Positions 30,085 to 37,806 of a DNA stretch of 37,830 nucleotides are shown in pieces; position 1 is the first letter of the stretch, and the number at the start of each line of letters is the position of its first letter. The notes under the pieces were generated by a model. It did not search any database and was not told where the DNA came from. It saw nothing but the letters and a program-made list of their open reading frames with translations. Position numbers and translations under genes: made by a program. This DNA is from Microbacterium oleivorans NBRC 103075 (GTDB lineage Bacteria; Actinomycetota; Actinomycetes; Actinomycetales; Microbacteriaceae): positions 1 to 37,830 of the forward strand of contig NZ_BCRG01000017.1 in the NCBI RefSeq assembly GCF_001552475.1. The letters are read 5' to 3'.

Positions 30085-30598
30085 AGCGGAGCGTCACGGG
30101 GTAGCGGTAGCTGCCACCCGCGTTGACCCGCACACCGCCGAGGATCGAGAACACGATGTTCACGACCCAGACGGCGAGGGGGAGAAGACCTATCAGCCAG
30201 CCGAGGACAGGGATCCAACCCAGGGCGATCGTCAGGATGTTGGCGACGATGATGGCGATCGTGAACGTGATCTGCCAGTTCAGAGCCTCCTTGCCCTCGA
30301 CGTTCGTCCGGGGGCCGCGGTCCTTGAAGACCAGCCAGATGACGAGAGCCGGGAGGAATCCGATGACTCCGCCGAAGTGGGCGAACGAGGCCCACTGCTT
30401 GTCCTGGTCCGGGGAGAGCGGAGCCGCGGCCGCCGGCTGGGCGTACGGCTGCTGGCCGTGAGGCTGCTGACCATACGGCTGCTGCGGGGGCGGCGGGGCG
30501 GAGTACCCGCCCGGGGCCTGCGCCGGCGGGGGCGTGGGGCTACCTGCGGGCGGGGGAGACGCGGGTTCGCCCTGCGGTGGCGTGTTCGGGTCTGACAT
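30074..30598 (-). CDS. DUF4870 membrane protein
   Basis: A 174-residue protein with a long disordered Pro/Gln/Tyr-rich N-terminus (1-60, with a P-Y-G-Q-Q-P-H-G-Q-Q repeat). A DUF4870 (Tic20-like) domain follows: D-K-Q-W-A-S-F-A-H-F-G-G, a helix (72-91), K-D-R-G-P-R-T-N-V-E-G-K-E-A-L-N-W-Q, and further helices to about 150. Function unknown. ATG with GAGAAGGG; convergent with yaaA. Confidence 0.85.
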   Translation of the reverse strand: MSDPNTPPQGEPASPPPAGSPTPPPAQAPGGYSAPPPPQQPYGQQPHGQQPYAQPAAAAPLSPDQDKQWASFAHFGGVIGFLPALVIWLVFKDRGPRTNVEGKEALNWQITFTIAIIVANILTIALGWIPVLGWLIGLLPLAVWVVNIVFSILGGVRVNAGGSYRYPVTLRFIS

Positions 30599-30730
30599 CG
30601 GTGTGCCCTTCTCTCGGCGTCGCCGCGGGCGCGGCGTTCAGCGGGTCTGCGCTGCCTCAGCGAAACCGTACTGGTGCAGGGGACGCCACGGCAACGGGTT
30701 GTGCCGCAAGATGACGGGGGTGGCGTCCAC

Positions 30731-30736
30731 TAGAGT
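30731..30736 (+). promoter_or_regulatory. candidate -10 element of the PP2C-ATPase pair
   Basis: TAGAGT in the 177-base gap between the DUF4870 and PP2C genes would start transcription about 33 bases before the GTG at 30776, leaving room for the GGTGGGAG site. Confidence 0.35.
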
Positions 30737-30775
30737 GTGTAGACGCTGCACCGATCAGGAAAGAAGGGTGGGAGC

Positions 30776-31594
30776 GTGCCCGAAGCCGTTACCTCCTCCC
30801 GTGTCGTCTCCACCGTCACGGGTCCCATCGAGCTGCGCTGGGCGGAGGTCACCCACCAGGGTCGACGTCGCGAGAACAATCAGGATGCCGTGCTGTCGTC
30901 CTTCCCCCTGTTCGTCGTCGCCGACGGCATGGGCGGCCACATCGGCGGCGAGATCGCGAGCTCCCGCACCGTCGAGCGGCTGTCGGCTGCAGTGAAGCGG
31001 GAGACCGTGTCGCCCGACGTCATCGAGGAGGCCCTCGAGCGCGCCGTCGACGACATCGCCTCGCACACGGAGACCACCGACGACGGCACGGGTACCACCG
31101 TCACGGGCGTCTACCTCGACCTGACCGGTGAGGAGCCGACCTGGGTCACCCTCAACATCGGCGACTCCCGCGTGTATCTGCTCCGCGACGGCGCTCTGGC
31201 GCAGGTGACGACCGATCACTCCGTCGTCCAGGAGCTGATCGCCGCCGGCCGGCTCAGCCCGGAAGAGGCCGAGAACCACCCGTACGGCAACGTCATCACC
31301 CGCGCGGTGGGACCGAGCGACGGCGTCGTGCCGGATTACGTGCGTCTCGAGGTCGTCGACGGGGATCGTTTCGTGGTCTGCAGCGATGGGCTCACCAAGG
31401 AGCTCACCGACTACGGCATCCTGCACTTCCTGCTGCAGCACGAGGACCCGGCCGCAGCGGTCGATGCCATGCTCGAGGCCGCGCTCGAGAACGGTGGTCG
31501 TGACAACGTCTCGATCATCGTCGTCGGCGCCCGTCTCGTCTCCGCCGACGACGACACCTCGACGGTCGAGATCTCCTCCCCAGTCTCGTCCTGA
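30776..31594 (+). CDS. PP2C-family serine/threonine phosphatase
   Basis: A 272-residue soluble metal-dependent Ser/Thr phosphatase (Stp/PstP catalytic domain). Motifs: R-R-E-N-N-Q-D37, V-A-D50-G-M-G-G-H, D-G-T-G-T-T-V-T-G, I-G-D-S-R-V-Y-L-L-R, D-H-S-V-V-Q-E-L, S-D-G-L-T, and G-G-R-D-N-V-S at the C-terminus, so all metal-binding Asp residues are present. No transmembrane anchor is present, unlike PstP. It is followed after 39 bases by the EccC-like ATPase gene, probably co-transcribed. No kinase gene lies in the window. Confidence 0.92.
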   Translation: MPEAVTSSRVVSTVTGPIELRWAEVTHQGRRRENNQDAVLSSFPLFVVADGMGGHIGGEIASSRTVERLSAAVKRETVSPDVIEEALERAVDDIASHTETTDDGTGTTVTGVYLDLTGEEPTWVTLNIGDSRVYLLRDGALAQVTTDHSVVQELIAAGRLSPEEAENHPYGNVITRAVGPSDGVVPDYVRLEVVDGDRFVVCSDGLTKELTDYGILHFLLQHEDPAAAVDAMLEAALENGGRDNVSIIVVGARLVSADDDTSTVEISSPVSS

Positions 31595-31633
31595 CGGTCG
31601 CCGTCCACAGGACGCGCCGCCTCGCCGGTACGG

Positions 31634-34384
31634 ATGCCGGGTGCCCCGCACAGTGGACCGGTGTCCACCCTCGCTCCTGACGAACCGCTGACCCTCCCGC
31701 GACGCGGCACGCCGCCACCGCGCCCGCCGCTGCCACTCTTGACCGCGATCGTTCCCGTGATCGGAGCCGTGGCCCTCTGGGCGGTCACGGGTTCCGCCTA
31801 CGCGCTCCTCTTCGCGGCTCTCGGACCGCTCATCGCCGTGGCATCGGTCGCCGATGCCGCGCGCACATCGAAGCGGACGTCGAAGAAGGATGCCGCCGCG
31901 CTCGCGCGCGAGCTGGCCGAGGCTCAGGCGGAGGTCGCGCGTCGTCACGACGAAGAGCGCGAGCAGCGGTGGGCGACCCACCCTGACGTCGAACGGTTCC
32001 TCGCCCGCCCCGAATCGATCTGGCGAGTGGTCCCAGAGCGGGAAGCAGCGTTGGTGGTCGGATCGGGGGAGGACGCCAGTTCCCTTCGCGTCAGCGGTGG
32101 CGAGGGCGACGACGCATCCAGCGCGCTCCGTCGCACCGCCGGAAGGATCGACGGAGTGCCCGTCCTCGTCCCGTTGACGACCGGAGTCGCCGTCATCGGG
32201 CCGCCCACCCTCGCCGCAGCCGTCGCCCGCGCCCTCGCATTTCAGGTGCTGCTGTGTCTGGCGCCGGGGAGGGTCCGCCTCGGCGACGGTGCGCCGGCGT
32301 GGACGGATGCCGCCCCGCACCGCTCGGCCGCGGTGGGACCCCTTCTCCAGCTGCTGGAGAAGGGTGGCGTGGTCGGAGCCGACGTCGACATCCCGATCGT
32401 CGTCGTGCCCGAGGATGCGCCGCCGCCGCCCCGGTGCGGAGCCGTGCTGCGGCTGACGGGACCGACGACGGCTCGGCTCGACCTCGATGGGCGCTCTCGC
32501 GAGGTCACCGTGGACGTCGCGTCCGTGTCGCAGGCGACCGGTGTGGCGCAGCTCCTCGCGGAGCGGGCGGCACGGGCCCTCGGGCACACCGTGGATGAGG
32601 CGCTCACGCTTCGTGACGCGCTCCGCGGTGCGCCGCCCGCCCGCCCGGGCACACTGTCGGCGGCCTTCGCAAGCGCCGGCAGTGCGGTCTTCCCCATCGA
32701 TCTCGTTGAAGACGGGCCGCACGCGGTCGTGATCGGGATGACGGGTGCAGGCAAGAGCGAGCTGCTGACCTCCTGGGTGGTGTCGCTCTGCGCCGCTCAC
32801 ACACCCGCGCAGCTGGGCCTGTTGCTGGTCGATTTCAAAGGCGGTCGCACGTTCGACCACTTGGCTCCGCTCCCGCATGTCACCGGCGTCTTGACCGATC
32901 TCGACGAGCCGACCACGGTTCGCGCCATCGAGAGCCTTCGGGCCGAGGTGCGCTACCGCGAGCGGACTCTGGCCGCCATCGGCGCGCGCGACGTCGACGA
33001 GGCCGGCGACGCCCTCGGCCGACTCGTCATCGTTGTCGACGAGTACGCGGCGCTCGTTGCCGCGCACCCGGTTCTGCACGATGTGTTCGGCGATCTCGCC
33101 GCCCGTGGCCGCGCCCTCGGCATCCACTTGGTGCTCGCGGCGCAGCGAGCGACCGGCGTGTTCCGCGATGCAGTTCTCGCGAATGCGTCGCTCCGCATCG
33201 CGCTGCGGGTCGTCGACGGTTCCGATTCTCGGGCCGTCCTCGGAGTCGACGACGCCTCTCGGCTCTCGGGTCGCCCCGAGGCGCGTGGCACGGCACTCTT
33301 CCGCCGCAGCCGAGACACCGCTCCGCACGTCGTCCGCGTCGCACTGTGCGACGGTGGTGTCATCGCGGAGACCGCCGCGCGCCACGGAGGCGTGCGGGCG
33401 CGGCGCCCCTGGCTCCCGGCCCTTCCCGAGCGGATTCCGCTGGACACGTCACGGACGACGGGAGGAGTACTGCTCGCTGTCGCCGACGAGCCGGACCAGC
33501 AGCGCCAGCGCGGTGTCATCTGGAAGGATCCGTCGATCGCGGTGATCGGCGGACCCGGCAGTGGGCGGTCCGGCGCCCTCCGGGCGATCTCCGCGCAGAC
33601 GCCGACGCGCGCCATCCCTGCAGACGCCGAGGGGGCATGGGACGCGCTCACGACACTCGAGCAGACGCCGACCGGCACGACAGTGCTCGTCGACGACCTC
33701 GATGCGTTGCTGTCGGCCCTGCCGGGGGAGTACAGCGCCGTTGCCGGTGAGGCCCTCGAGAGCGCTATCCGCAGTGCCCGCACGCGCGGTGTCCGCGTCG
33801 CGATCGCGACCCAGCGCGTGGGCGGCGGGGTGGGACGAATCCTCGATCTCGTGCCGGGGCGGCTCGTTCTCGGCACCGCATCTCGCGCGGACCACGTCGC
33901 CGCAGGCGGGGAGGCCGCGGACTTCCTGCCGGACCTGCCGACCGGGCGGGGCCGGCTGGGGCGAACGCTCGTCCAGGTCGTCGATGCCGGCCTCGACTCG
34001 GTGCCCGCCCCCGCCGGCGTCCCTCCGGTGTGGCAACCCGGCCGCCGAGCCGCGGCCGTCGTCGTGCCGGCAGGGTCGCGCCCGCGCCGCCTGGCGGCTG
34101 CATGGGAACACCTGGGGGTGCCGGTCCGTCCGCTCGACAGCGAATCGCGCCTGGAACGAGGTGGCGTCGTCATCGGTCCGCCCGACGCGTGGTTGGCCCA
34201 GTGGCGAATCCTCGCCGCTGCCCGGGTGGATGCGGACCTCGTCATCGACGCGGCCTGTGCCGCCGAGTATCGCGCACTCACCGGATCGCGAGAGCTGCCG
34301 CCCTTCGCTCTCCCCGGCGCCGGACGCGCGTGGCTGCACGCTCCCGATCGGCCGGTCCGACGGGTCCTGCTCGAAGCGGAGTGA
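31634..34384 (+). CDS. FtsK/SpoIIIE-type ATPase, EccC-like
   Basis: A 916-residue membrane ATPase. Two hydrophobic helices lie at about 32-76. A charged coiled region (80-115) follows, then a first full ATPase domain: Walker A G368-M-T-G-A-G-K-S375, L-L-V-D-F-K-G-G, and Walker B V-I-V-V-D469-E470-Y. A second domain has a degenerate P-loop (G640-P-G-S-G-R645-S, Arg in place of Lys) and V-L-V-D-D-L-D-A-L-L-S. This layout is that of type VII secretion EccC/EssC motors, but without FHA domains. No WXG100 substrate or other secretion component is in the window. ATG 31634 used; GTG 31661 is an equally possible start. It could also be a DNA-related FtsK homologue. Confidence 0.8.
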   Translation: MPGAPHSGPVSTLAPDEPLTLPRRGTPPPRPPLPLLTAIVPVIGAVALWAVTGSAYALLFAALGPLIAVASVADAARTSKRTSKKDAAALARELAEAQAEVARRHDEEREQRWATHPDVERFLARPESIWRVVPEREAALVVGSGEDASSLRVSGGEGDDASSALRRTAGRIDGVPVLVPLTTGVAVIGPPTLAAAVARALAFQVLLCLAPGRVRLGDGAPAWTDAAPHRSAAVGPLLQLLEKGGVVGADVDIPIVVVPEDAPPPPRCGAVLRLTGPTTARLDLDGRSREVTVDVASVSQATGVAQLLAERAARALGHTVDEALTLRDALRGAPPARPGTLSAAFASAGSAVFPIDLVEDGPHAVVIGMTGAGKSELLTSWVVSLCAAHTPAQLGLLLVDFKGGRTFDHLAPLPHVTGVLTDLDEPTTVRAIESLRAEVRYRERTLAAIGARDVDEAGDALGRLVIVVDEYAALVAAHPVLHDVFGDLAARGRALGIHLVLAAQRATGVFRDAVLANASLRIALRVVDGSDSRAVLGVDDASRLSGRPEARGTALFRRSRDTAPHVVRVALCDGGVIAETAARHGGVRARRPWLPALPERIPLDTSRTTGGVLLAVADEPDQQRQRGVIWKDPSIAVIGGPGSGRSGALRAISAQTPTRAIPADAEGAWDALTTLEQTPTGTTVLVDDLDALLSALPGEYSAVAGEALESAIRSARTRGVRVAIATQRVGGGVGRILDLVPGRLVLGTASRADHVAAGGEAADFLPDLPTGRGRLGRTLVQVVDAGLDSVPAPAGVPPVWQPGRRAAAVVVPAGSRPRRLAAAWEHLGVPVRPLDSESRLERGGVVIGPPDAWLAQWRILAAARVDADLVIDAACAAEYRALTGSRELPPFALPGAGRAWLHAPDRPVRRVLLEAE

Positions 34385-34392
34385 AGGGTGGA

Positions 34393-35382
34393 TCAGACGG
34401 TGGGGCGGATGACGCCCACATCCCGGCCTCCGCCGGTCACCGTCAACGGGAGCTCGCCGAGGGTGCGGGCGACATCCGCGGCCTGCAGTGCGCCGGCGCG
34501 GACGAGGAGGGTGAGAGCCGTGACGACGCCGACCCGGTTGCTGCCGTCGAGCACCTTGAGAACGACCGTCGTGCCGTTGGGGGCGACCATCGCCATGACG
34601 CCTTCCGCGCCGTGCTTGGCGAAGACGCCGAGGCGCTCCGTGACGATCGAGTCCGGCTGTCCCTGCCCCTGGATCACCCACGGGTGCTCGCGGACGGCGC
34701 GCACCAGGGCGCCGGCGGTGCGGTGCAATGCGAACGGCGATCGCTCGGACGAGGCCCCGATCCGGTGGATCGCACGCGCCAGGGCGGAGAGCGCCATCGC
34801 GTGCACCGGCGCGCCGCATCCGTCCGTTGCCGTTGCGGTGATCTTGGTTCCGGTCAGGCGTTCGACGACCTCGCGGGTGTGCACCTGAAGCGGATGCTGC
34901 GCGTCCAGGTACGTGGCCATGTCCCAGCCGTTCGCGTGGCAGGCGAGCAGCATCGCCGCGTGCTTGCCCGAGCAGTTCATCCGCACCCGCTGCGGCCCGA
35001 TGAGCTCCCGCGTCATCTCGTCCCGCGCGGCAGCGTCCCCGGGCCAGGCCGGCGGGCACAGGAGAGCATCCTCGCCGACGCCGGCGGAGTTCAGGATGTC
35101 CGTCACGAGCGCCACGTGGCGGTCGGTCCCGGAGTGGCTCGCCGTCGCCACCGCGAGATGAGCGCCCTCGAGGGACGCGCCAGCGGTGACGCTGGCGAGC
35201 GCTTGCATGGGCTTCAGCGACGAGCGGGGGAGGATCGGCGCGTCGACTGCTCCGATGGCCGAGACGATCCCGCCGTCGGGATCGAGCACGATCGCCGAGC
35301 CTGCGTGGCGGGACTCCACGAACCCGCTCCGTTCGACGACGGCGAGTTCGACGGCATCCGTCACGGCGAAGGTCTCAGGCAC
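34393..35382 (-). CDS. L-asparaginase, Rhizobium etli type (asparaginase II, PF06089-like)
   Basis: A 329-residue cytoplasmic protein. It carries the signature of the R. etli-type asparaginases, unrelated to E. coli AnsA/AnsB: S54-S-L-K57, N-C137-S-G-K140-H and D-G-C189-G-A-P. These correspond to the Ser-Lys catalytic tandem and the Cys/Lys/Cys zinc site described for that family. The reaction would be asparagine to aspartate and ammonia. Other blocks are A-S-H-S-G-T and V-I-Q-G-Q-G-Q-P-D-S. GTG start at 35382 with a TAGGCT -10 six bases before it (leaderless). It is convergent with the ATPase gene and divergent from the OsmC gene. Confidence 0.85.
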   Translation of the reverse strand: MPETFAVTDAVELAVVERSGFVESRHAGSAIVLDPDGGIVSAIGAVDAPILPRSSLKPMQALASVTAGASLEGAHLAVATASHSGTDRHVALVTDILNSAGVGEDALLCPPAWPGDAAARDEMTRELIGPQRVRMNCSGKHAAMLLACHANGWDMATYLDAQHPLQVHTREVVERLTGTKITATATDGCGAPVHAMALSALARAIHRIGASSERSPFALHRTAGALVRAVREHPWVIQGQGQPDSIVTERLGVFAKHGAEGVMAMVAPNGTTVVLKVLDGSNRVGVVTALTLLVRAGALQAADVARTLGELPLTVTGGGRDVGVIRPTV

Positions 35383-35388
35383 CCGCCC

Positions 35389-35394
35389 AGCCTA
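35389..35394 (-). promoter_or_regulatory. -10 element of the asparaginase gene (leaderless)
   Basis: TAGGCT on the minus strand, six bases before the GTG at 35382. No ribosome-binding site fits between them. Confidence 0.5.
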
Positions 35395-35430
35395 CCCAGC
35401 GCATTCGGCCCCCTCGCGGCGACCGCGTGC

Positions 35431-35436
35431 GAGACT
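35431..35436 (+). promoter_or_regulatory. candidate -10 element of the OsmC gene (leaderless)
   Basis: GAGACT, a variant of the TAGACT used by argS and lysA, ends six bases before the GTG at 35443. Confidence 0.4.
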
Positions 35437-35442
35437 GGCCGC

Positions 35443-35940
35443 GTGTACGACGAACATCACTATCGCGTCAGCACCCTTTGGACGGGCGACCGGGGCACCG
35501 GGACGAGCGGCTATCGCGACTACGACCGCGCGGTGACTCTCCGCGTCGAGGGCAAACCCGAACTCCTCGGCTCGAGCGACAAGCCGTTCCGCGGCGACCC
35601 GGCGCGCTGGAATCCAGAAGACCTCCTGCTGGCCGCGCTCTCGGAGTGCCACCTGCTCTCGTACCTGCACGCGTGCGTCACGGCCGGAGTGGTCGTCACG
35701 TCGTACGAGGACGACGCGACCGGCACGATGGTGCTCGACGGCACCGGCGGCGGCGCGTTCCGCGAGGTCACCCTTCACCCTCGGGTGACCGTGGCTGAGG
35801 CCGCGATGGTCCCGGCAGCCGAAGCTGCGCATCGACAGGCACGCGAGTGGTGCTTCATCGCGAACTCGGTCAACTTCCCCGTCCACCACGAGGCGACGGT
35901 GACCGCGGTCAGCGACGTTCGTGCGGCAGGACCTGCTTGA
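35443..35940 (+). CDS. OsmC-family protein
   Basis: A 165-residue OsmC/Ohr-superfamily protein. Two redox cysteines are placed as in thiol peroxidases: C69 in L-S-E-C-H-L-L-S-Y and C137 in R-E-W-C-F-I-A-N-S. A third cysteine (C78) lies on the same helix as the first. Family members reduce organic hydroperoxides with lipoyl or other thiols; whether this one is OsmC-, Ohr- or YhfA-like cannot be decided here. The GTG at 35443 is chosen by the family N-terminus and by the -10 hexamer six bases before it. Its 3' end overlaps the convergent PlsC gene by 32 bases. Confidence 0.86.
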   Translation: MYDEHHYRVSTLWTGDRGTGTSGYRDYDRAVTLRVEGKPELLGSSDKPFRGDPARWNPEDLLLAALSECHLLSYLHACVTAGVVVTSYEDDATGTMVLDGTGGGAFREVTLHPRVTVAEAAMVPAAEAAHRQAREWCFIANSVNFPVHHEATVTAVSDVRAAGPA

Positions 35941-36688
35941 GGCGCTCGACCGGGTTCTGAGCGGGGACCTCGTTGTACGCCCCCGCAAGCTCCTGGCCTG
36001 AGAGGGCGTGGATCGCCGTCATGATGTCGTCCGTCGCCAACCGGCGGGCACGTCCGGAGGATGCGGGACCGTGGTGCGAGAGTTCGATGGGCTCGCCGTA
36101 GCGGATCGTCACGCGCGGCGACAGTCGCGGCCATTTGGCTCCGACGGGCATGGCATCGTTCGTCCCGATGATCCCTACCGGGACGACCTTCGCGCCCGTC
36201 TCCAGCGCGAGGAAGGCCACGCCGGTACGCCCCTTGTAGAGGCGTCCGTCGAGCGACCGGGTGCCCTCGGGGTACAGCGCGATGGCCTTACCCGACTGCA
36301 AGATCCGTCGTTGCTGGTCGAGTGCATCGAGCGCTGCCTGACCGGCCCCGCGCTGCACCGGTGTCGCGCCGAGGGCGCGGAAGAAGCGGTTGCTGATCCA
36401 GCCCTTCACGCCCGTGCCGTCGAAGTAGCTGGACTTGGCGAGGAAGTAGACGGGACGCGGAGCGAACAGAGGAAGGACGAATGAGTCGATGAAGCTCAGG
36501 TGATTGCTCGCCAGGATGATGGGGCCGGATTTCGGAATGTTGCCGACGCCCTCGATCCGCGGGCGGTAGATGAGTCGCGCGAGGGGACCGAAACCCCAGC
36601 GCACCAGGTAATACAGAGCCCCGGCGCGCGCGAGTTCATCGACGGATGACTCGGCGGGGGTCTCGGGAGGGGTGGGCGCTTCGGTCAC
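35909..36688 (-). CDS. 1-acylglycerol-3-phosphate acyltransferase (PlsC family)
   Basis: A 259-residue membrane-associated acyltransferase that would transfer an acyl group to lysophosphatidic acid or a related acceptor. The catalytic motif N-H63-L-S-F-I-D68 (HX4D) and the block Y-P-E-G-T-R-S are present, followed by V-P-V-G-I-I-G-T. The start is the GTG at 36688: a TACCCT -10 lies exactly six bases before it. The frame stays open to 36982 (ATG at 36727 among others), but that part is not family-like and contains the promoter. Overlaps the OsmC gene tail to tail. Confidence 0.87.
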   Translation of the reverse strand: MTEAPTPPETPAESSVDELARAGALYYLVRWGFGPLARLIYRPRIEGVGNIPKSGPIILASNHLSFIDSFVLPLFAPRPVYFLAKSSYFDGTGVKGWISNRFFRALGATPVQRGAGQAALDALDQQRRILQSGKAIALYPEGTRSLDGRLYKGRTGVAFLALETGAKVVPVGIIGTNDAMPVGAKWPRLSPRVTIRYGEPIELSHHGPASSGRARRLATDDIMTAIHALSGQELAGAYNEVPAQNPVERLKQVLPHERR

Positions 36689-36694
36689 CAGAAG

Positions 36695-36700
36695 AGGGTA
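36695..36700 (-). promoter_or_regulatory. -10 element of the PlsC-type gene (leaderless)
   Basis: TACCCT on the minus strand, six bases before the GTG at 36688. The stretch TACCCTCTTC is identical to that before the SGNH hydrolase ATG at 3220. Confidence 0.5.
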
Positions 36701-36834
36701 CTGCCAAACCCATGCACCCCAGGACATGGCCGGAAACCGGGTCCCGTCCGGGAATTCGTTCGCGCACTCACACCGCGGACAAAAGAAGGTGGGGGAGGAT
36801 GGGATGACACCCCGTAACTCTGTGAGGTTCTTAC

Positions 36835-37800
36835 GTGCGTTTTCGCCCCCTTGCCGCTCTGTCTGCCGCGGCCGTAGCCGCCCTTCTCCTGGCCGGCTGT
36901 GCGTCCGGCCAAGGCACCGCTCAGCCGACCGGGACGGCGGCCGCCGATCTCTGCGCGGCCCAGGCAGCTCCCGGCGCGGCATCCGACTCGGTGACCGTCG
37001 ACGGTGAGGTCGGCAAGCCTTCGAAGGCGACCTTCAAGACCCCGCTCGAGCCGAAGAACCTGCAGGTGACGGTGCTCGACGAAGGCAAGGGCGAGTCTGT
37101 CAAGCCGGGCCAGTTCGTGTCGTACGCGATGAGCGCCTACAACGCGAAGTCCGGCGACGAGCTCGCAACGGTCGGCTACAAGGAGGGCGAGTTCCTGCCC
37201 TCGCAGCTGTCCGCCAGCACGGTGCTCGGCCAGGTGTTCGGATGCGGGAAGGTCGGCAAGCGCGTCGTCGCAACGTTCCCGGCAACTGACACCGCGCAGG
37301 CCGAGGTGTACGTCCTCGACTTGCTCGGCACGGTGCCGACGGCCGCCTGGGGCACGCCGCAGGATGCCCCCGCCGACTTCCCGAAGGTGGCCCTCGAGAA
37401 GAACGGCGCCCCGAAGATCACGATCCCCAAGGGTGAGGATCCGCCCACGGCGACGAAGATCGCGACCCTGAAGAAGGGCGACGGCTACACCGTGAAGAAG
37501 GGCGACTATGCCCTCATCCAGTACACCGGTGTCCGCTGGTCCAACGGCAAGACGTTCGACTCCACGTGGGAGAAGGGCGGCGGCACGCCGATCGCGTACC
37601 CCACCACCCAGTACGTTCCGGGCTTCCAGAAGGCTCTCGAGGGTCAGACCGTCGGGTCGCAGGTACTCGTCGTGATCCCGCCCGCCGAAGGCTACGGCGA
37701 AGGCAAGATCAACGAGGCCGACCTCAAGGGCGAGACGATCGTCTTCGTCGTCGACATCCTCGGCGCGCAGTCGGCCACCGCCGGCTCTCCGGCCGAGTGA
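36835..37800 (+). CDS. FKBP-type peptidyl-prolyl isomerase lipoprotein, tandem domain
   Basis: A 321-residue exported lipoprotein. The signal peptide (M-R-F-R-P-L-A-A-L-S...) ends in the lipobox L19-A-G-C22. The C-terminal FKBP domain (about 220-315) has D-Y-A-L-I-Q-Y-T-G-V, G-K-T-F-D-S-T-W, Y-V-P-G-F-Q-K-A-L-E-G and P-P-A-E-G-Y-G-E-G. An earlier segment (about 60-155) repeats this order (V-K-P-G-Q-F-V-S-Y, V-L-G-Q-V-F-G-C-G-K-V-G) but has lost the active-site residues, so it is a degenerate first FKBP domain. Likely role: folding of exported proteins on the outer membrane face. GTG start with GAGG about eight bases upstream. Confidence 0.9.
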   Translation: MRFRPLAALSAAAVAALLLAGCASGQGTAQPTGTAAADLCAAQAAPGAASDSVTVDGEVGKPSKATFKTPLEPKNLQVTVLDEGKGESVKPGQFVSYAMSAYNAKSGDELATVGYKEGEFLPSQLSASTVLGQVFGCGKVGKRVVATFPATDTAQAEVYVLDLLGTVPTAAWGTPQDAPADFPKVALEKNGAPKITIPKGEDPPTATKIATLKKGDGYTVKKGDYALIQYTGVRWSNGKTFDSTWEKGGGTPIAYPTTQYVPGFQKALEGQTVGSQVLVVIPPAEGYGEGKINEADLKGETIVFVVDILGAQSATAGSPAE

Positions 37801-37806
37801 CCCTAC

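Noticed and set aside
30755..33385. An 876-codon minus-strand open frame opposite the PP2C and ATPase genes
   Set aside because: Antisense shadow of two real genes with complete motifs on the plus strand.
30776..35382. The PP2C / EccC-like ATPase / asparaginase region as a complete type VII secretion or defence island
   Set aside because: No WXG100 substrate, channel protein, nuclease or effector gene is present, and the asparaginase is on the opposite strand with its own promoter.
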